Shown piece by piece: positions 6,801 to 8,996 of a DNA stretch of 8,996 nt. Both the position numbers and the translations under genes were made by a program. A model generated the notes under the pieces. That model had not been told where the DNA came from. It searched no databases and saw only the letters and a list, made by a program, of their open reading frames with translations. Source of the DNA: an uncultured Lachnospiraceae bacterium (GTDB lineage Bacteria; Bacillota; Clostridia; Lachnospirales; Lachnospiraceae); NCBI GenBank assembly GCA_945492935.1, contig CALYVE010000055.1:1-8996 (forward strand), given 5' to 3'. The number at the start of each line of letters is the position of its first letter. Position 1 is the stretch's first letter.

Positions 6801-7046
6801 AATATTTTACGTTTTGCAGAAAAAAAGATGAAAGACATTGCTACATCCATGCTGGAAGGAAGGATTGACAAGGCACCTATGGTTCGTGGCAAAGATAGTG
6901 CATGTACATATTGTGCATATGCGGATGTTTGCAGATTCGATGATAAGTTTGGAAACAATCATTATCGGTATATGAAATACAAGCAGAGTGAAGAAGCGCT
7001 TGTTTATGCAAAAATACAAGAAGAGTTAGGGGGCACGGGTGTATGA
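3807..7046 (+). CDS. addB: ATP-dependent helicase/nuclease AddAB, subunit B
   Basis: Encodes 1079 aa, slightly shorter than the roughly 1160-residue Bacillus subtilis AddB. AddAB unwinds and degrades double-strand ends until it meets a Chi sequence, leaving a 3' tail for RecA; AddB contributes one nuclease domain and the Chi-recognising inactive helicase fold. The Walker A motif 'GSSGVGKS' is at residues 8-15. The following body is UvrD-like in outline but lacks a DExx box, as expected for AddB. The C-terminal RecB-family nuclease is intact: His781 in 'GIILHAALE', Asp888 in 'GVVDRGD', then Asp907 and Lys909 in 'VDYKSG'. Cys751 ('YANCAYAYF') and the C-x2-C-x5-C cluster Cys1033, Cys1036, Cys1042 supply the four ligands of the 4Fe-4S cluster that staples this domain. 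ATG 3807 is preceded by AAGGAG with a 7-nt spacer. The gene overlaps addA by 4 nt and is first in the addBA operon, the usual order in Firmicutes. Confidence 0.97.
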   Translation: MALQFVLGSSGVGKSYTVYKQMIEEAVQNPKDNYILLVPEQFSLALQRKMVLLHPNTGTMNIDVIGFNRLAYRLFDEQNIKIGPVLEDFGKTMLVRQVAEQVKDELSVYSNCLDKPGFIDEVKSLMSEMYQYDVDKDRLGDVLTQLKEEQSETLLYNKLHDMQLIFNAFDERIQDSYIVAEQRTELMADAIPKSKLISNSTIVMDGFTGFTPIQRKVVRALLAYAKDVRIIVTIDEKSYYAKKLPEHNLFYLSKQTINYMLEDADASKTVLKEPIFIGKSAQGRFEEKALSHLEENLFRYPYRIFTDEQKAVQIISYDNPLQEITGIAQTIHTLVKEEGYRYRDIAIISGNLENTINYVDRVFPLYSLPYFLDYSRPVQNNPCIDALEHLLTMCVDGFTYDSMFAFLKSGVIDNITNDQIELFENYALSTGIHGLSWWNKEIDNPDIEQIRVQVMNIVNPFYESITGDSVTISTCVAAVYRLFDALGFEEKLSAIKNMYACICEILDKMLEIMAEDIVTIDTFEELLLLGLSDLALGMIPNSLDSVIVGDITRTRLDDIRVLFVIGVNDGVIPKKGTPAQIISDYEKERLETYSLSLAPTEKMNAYIEQFYLYTNMTKPKNKLFLSYVLMNGNNEPMRPSYVIGRINKLFPKLKIVEGSKFMNTVSTKDASIQVLIFGLQAILQGDTSRLEQTLALYKLYLESEDESLVSRVEAAIMYNNIPEPLTEEVAKLVRVRLLSQSVSSLERYANCAYAYFLQYALGIKERGVKQIDNRNIGIILHAALESMFRHVHDNLKNDWYGISDDDRASMTERFVKEAFACEYSEQMDDPRYVKLLDNLIRIGKRTTEYLTKIGNRDVLLPEYFEYKFQNQISLPDVGETMQLRGVVDRGDVYYDAEQQKLRLRIVDYKSGNHDFKLHELYEGLQLQLAIYMGVMEQLVSEQYRKNGMADVQIVPDSMLYYQFKDPYVEADDAAKAQKERNKKLDVTGLKSADVEYFHNILRFAEKKMKDIATSMLEGRIDKAPMVRGKDSACTYCAYADVCRFDDKFGNNHYRYMKYKQSEEALVYAKIQEELGGTGV
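7028..7033 (+). promoter_or_regulatory. Ribosome binding site of addA inside the end of addB
   Basis: AGGGGG lies within the last codons of addB, 9 nt before the addA ATG at 7043. With the ATGA stop/start overlap (7043-7046) it points to translational coupling, which would favour equal amounts of the two subunits. Confidence 0.65.
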
Positions 7047-8996
7047 CAAAATGGACAGAAAAACAGCAACAGGTAATTGATGCCCGCGATGCCAGTATTC
7101 TTGTATCAGCATCGGCAGGCTCCGGCAAAACAGCAGTGTTAGTGGAACGTATTCTTACAAAAGTCATTTCTGAAAGAACAGATACTTCTGAGCGTTATAA
7201 CATTGATGACTTTCTTGTAGTAACCTTTACAAAGGCGGCAGCAGCACAAATGCGTGAGAAGATTTCTGCACGCCTTGAGAAGGAGCTGGAAAAATATCCG
7301 GAAGATGAGCATCTTGCAAAACAGCTTGTCCTGGTCAATCATGCGGACATTACAACAATTGACAGTTTTTGCTTACGTCTTGTAAAAGAACATTTTAGTC
7401 TGCTCAATCTGGATTCTGTATTTCAGATAGCGGATAATGGCATGATTACACTTCTTCAGGCAGATGTCATGAAGGAGCTTATGGATGAACAGTATCATAT
7501 TCCGGATAACACACCGTTTCATCGTTTGCTTGATTATTTTGAATGTTTTGACAAAGAGGATGATTTGCAGGCAGTCATCTATCGTATATTTAATGTTGCA
7601 TCCGGTTATTCCTGTCCGAAGGAATGGGTTCACAATGCAAAAAAGCAGCTTCTTATCAATTCAGTAGCAGAACTTGAACAGGCGGAATGGCTGAAGACAT
7701 TCATTAAGACCGTGCAGGCGCAGGCAAGAGATGCAATTGTTATGATTCGGGAATTAACTGCAATTTGTGAATCCGGTGCAGGTCCGGATGTGTATATTCC
7801 GGCATTGGAGTCCGATTTGCATAAGGTCGAAGCAATTTGTGAAGCCGAAACGTACGAGGCGATGCGTCAGGGCTTTCAGTCCGGTTGGGCAAGACTTGCC
7901 TCCGCAAAAAAAGATGTATATGGGGAAGAGATGATTAAGGATTGCCAGACGCGACGCGATGCCTACAAAAAAATCATCAGCGGATGTAACGTTTTTGCTG
8001 CTTCGGCAGAGGAAATCGTTGAGCAAATTCAGAGTACCGCCACATTTTTGGCCCCACTTCTTGATTTGGTCTTACAATTTATGGAACGATTTGACGCTGC
8101 AAAAGAAAAACGTAAGCTTATGACCTTTTCTGATGTTGAACATCTTGCGTATCAGCTGGTATGTGCAGGAAAGCAAAATGGGAAACAAATCCCTACGGAA
8201 GTAGGAAAACAGGTATCCAAACGATATAAAGAAATATACATAGATGAATATCAGGATAGCAATTTCCTTCAGGAAGATATTCTTTGCTCCATTTCAGGTA
8301 TGTATCGGGGTGACAATAATCTGTTCATGGTAGGTGATGTGAAACAAAGTATTTATCGATTCCGTATGGCGCGACCTGATTTGTTTATGCAGAAATACAG
8401 AACCTTCCAGGAAACCGGGAATGAGATAAAAATCGAACTGTTACATAACTTCCGTTCAAGAGACATTGTGCTCAATGCAACGAATTATTTCTTTTACCAG
8501 CTTATGGGTGAGGATCTTGGCGGCATTGCGTACAACAAAAATGCCGCGCTTATTCCGGGACGTGCTTTTTTGGATGCGACAGATAAAAATGTCAGCAGTA
8601 CAGCGGAAGTATTAATTGTTGATTGCGACAGTGATGTCGTTTTGGATGAAGAACTTACGGAGGAGTTGCCCGCTGTTGACACCTCGCATATGACCGGACT
8701 ACAGCTGGAAGCCCATATGATTGCTCAAAAAATAGAAGAAATCGTAAATGGCAAGAACCCTTTGTTCGTATACGATGAAGCGCTTGATAATTATCGGAAG
8801 GCAAAGTATCGTGATATTGTAATTTTAGTGCGTGCAGTCAAAGGAACAGGGGAAACCATGCGTAATGCACTTTCTATGCAAGGGATTCCTGTTTATCTTG
8901 AAGACCCCAAAGGGTATTTTAATGCAGTAGAAATTCGTGTCATTTTATCATATCTTGCGGTCATTGATAATGCGAGACAGGATATTCCGCTTTCTG
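7043..8996 (+). CDS. addA: ATP-dependent helicase/nuclease AddAB, subunit A (N-terminal part, cut by window edge)
   Basis: The first 651 codons are present and remain open to the window end; the family is about 1200 aa, so roughly half is missing. AddA is the 3'-to-5' superfamily 1 helicase motor of AddAB and carries the second nuclease domain at its C-terminus, which lies outside the window. Visible motifs in order are 'WTEKQQQVI' (Q motif, 4-12), Walker A 'SAGSGKT' (24-30), motif Ia 'VTFTKAAAAQM' (60-70) and motif Ib 'ITTIDSFCLRL' (104-114). Next comes 'MTFSDVEHLAY' (about 356-366), typical of AddA/RecB. Walker B follows as 'YIDEYQDS' (Asp401, Glu402), then motif III 'VGDVKQSIYRFR' (430-441) and motif IV 'HNFRS' (468-472). 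All catalytic residues expected in this part are present. The ATG at 7043 overlaps the addB stop as ATGA, and AGGGGG at 7028-7033 is the ribosome binding site. The gene is transcribed with addB. Confidence 0.97.
   Translation, partial: MTKWTEKQQQVIDARDASILVSASAGSGKTAVLVERILTKVISERTDTSERYNIDDFLVVTFTKAAAAQMREKISARLEKELEKYPEDEHLAKQLVLVNHADITTIDSFCLRLVKEHFSLLNLDSVFQIADNGMITLLQADVMKELMDEQYHIPDNTPFHRLLDYFECFDKEDDLQAVIYRIFNVASGYSCPKEWVHNAKKQLLINSVAELEQAEWLKTFIKTVQAQARDAIVMIRELTAICESGAGPDVYIPALESDLHKVEAICEAETYEAMRQGFQSGWARLASAKKDVYGEEMIKDCQTRRDAYKKIISGCNVFAASAEEIVEQIQSTATFLAPLLDLVLQFMERFDAAKEKRKLMTFSDVEHLAYQLVCAGKQNGKQIPTEVGKQVSKRYKEIYIDEYQDSNFLQEDILCSISGMYRGDNNLFMVGDVKQSIYRFRMARPDLFMQKYRTFQETGNEIKIELLHNFRSRDIVLNATNYFFYQLMGEDLGGIAYNKNAALIPGRAFLDATDKNVSSTAEVLIVDCDSDVVLDEELTEELPAVDTSHMTGLQLEAHMIAQKIEEIVNGKNPLFVYDEALDNYRKAKYRDIVILVRAVKGTGETMRNALSMQGIPVYLEDPKGYFNAVEIRVILSYLAVIDNARQDIPLS

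Noticed and set aside
6534..7633. Several 67-96-codon minus-strand open frames across the end of addB and start of addA
   Set aside because: They are shadows of addB and addA, whose catalytic motifs are intact throughout; the antisense products show no domain.
7043..8996. Reading the right-hand gene as a generic UvrD/PcrA helicase
   Set aside because: Its overlap with addB, the 'FSDVEHLAY' motif and the long insertion between motifs Ib and II identify it as AddA.

Overview
The window looks like ordinary chromosomal sequence from a low-to-moderate GC Clostridia bacterium, most likely a Lachnospiraceae member. This is inferred from the AddAB-type (not RecBCD) recombination nuclease, the AGGAG-type ribosome binding sites, the AT-rich promoters and protein features typical of that family. 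No species can be named from the sequence alone.

Layout. Positions 1-137 hold the last 44 codons of a plus-strand gene whose protein ends in what looks like a carbohydrate-binding beta-sandwich, closed by an intrinsic terminator at 161-191. A promoter near 245-273 then drives a two-gene plus-strand unit. It holds topB (type IA DNA topoisomerase III, true start a TTG at 303) and, 23 nt later, a stand-alone left-handed beta-helix protein that resembles the acetyltransferase half of GlmU. This unit ends in a long, nearly continuous imperfect hairpin (3083-3146) with a T-run. The hairpin also lies just downstream of a convergent minus-strand gene (3184-3657) for a small membrane-anchored extracytoplasmic protein with a degenerate FMN-binding-like domain.

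A 149-nt divergent intergenic region (3658-3806) separates that gene from addB. It carries a TATAAT -10 box, a close match to the Firmicutes LexA (SOS) box and a 10-bp palindrome. addB (3807-7046) and addA (from 7043, running off the right edge) overlap by 4 nt in an ATGA arrangement. They encode the two subunits of the AddAB helicase-nuclease, which resects double-strand breaks for RecA loading. The Walker A motifs, the SF1 helicase motifs of AddA, and the iron-sulfur cysteines and nuclease residues of AddB are all visible.

Functionally the window is mostly DNA repair and topology (topB, addB, addA) with two poorly characterised passengers. I see no CRISPR array, transposase, tRNA, rRNA, phage gene or obvious defence system, and nothing I would call a new system. 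The most useful leads are the LexA-box-like site ahead of addB, the orphan FMN-bind-like membrane protein, the orphan GlmU-like helix protein and the long bidirectional hairpin.
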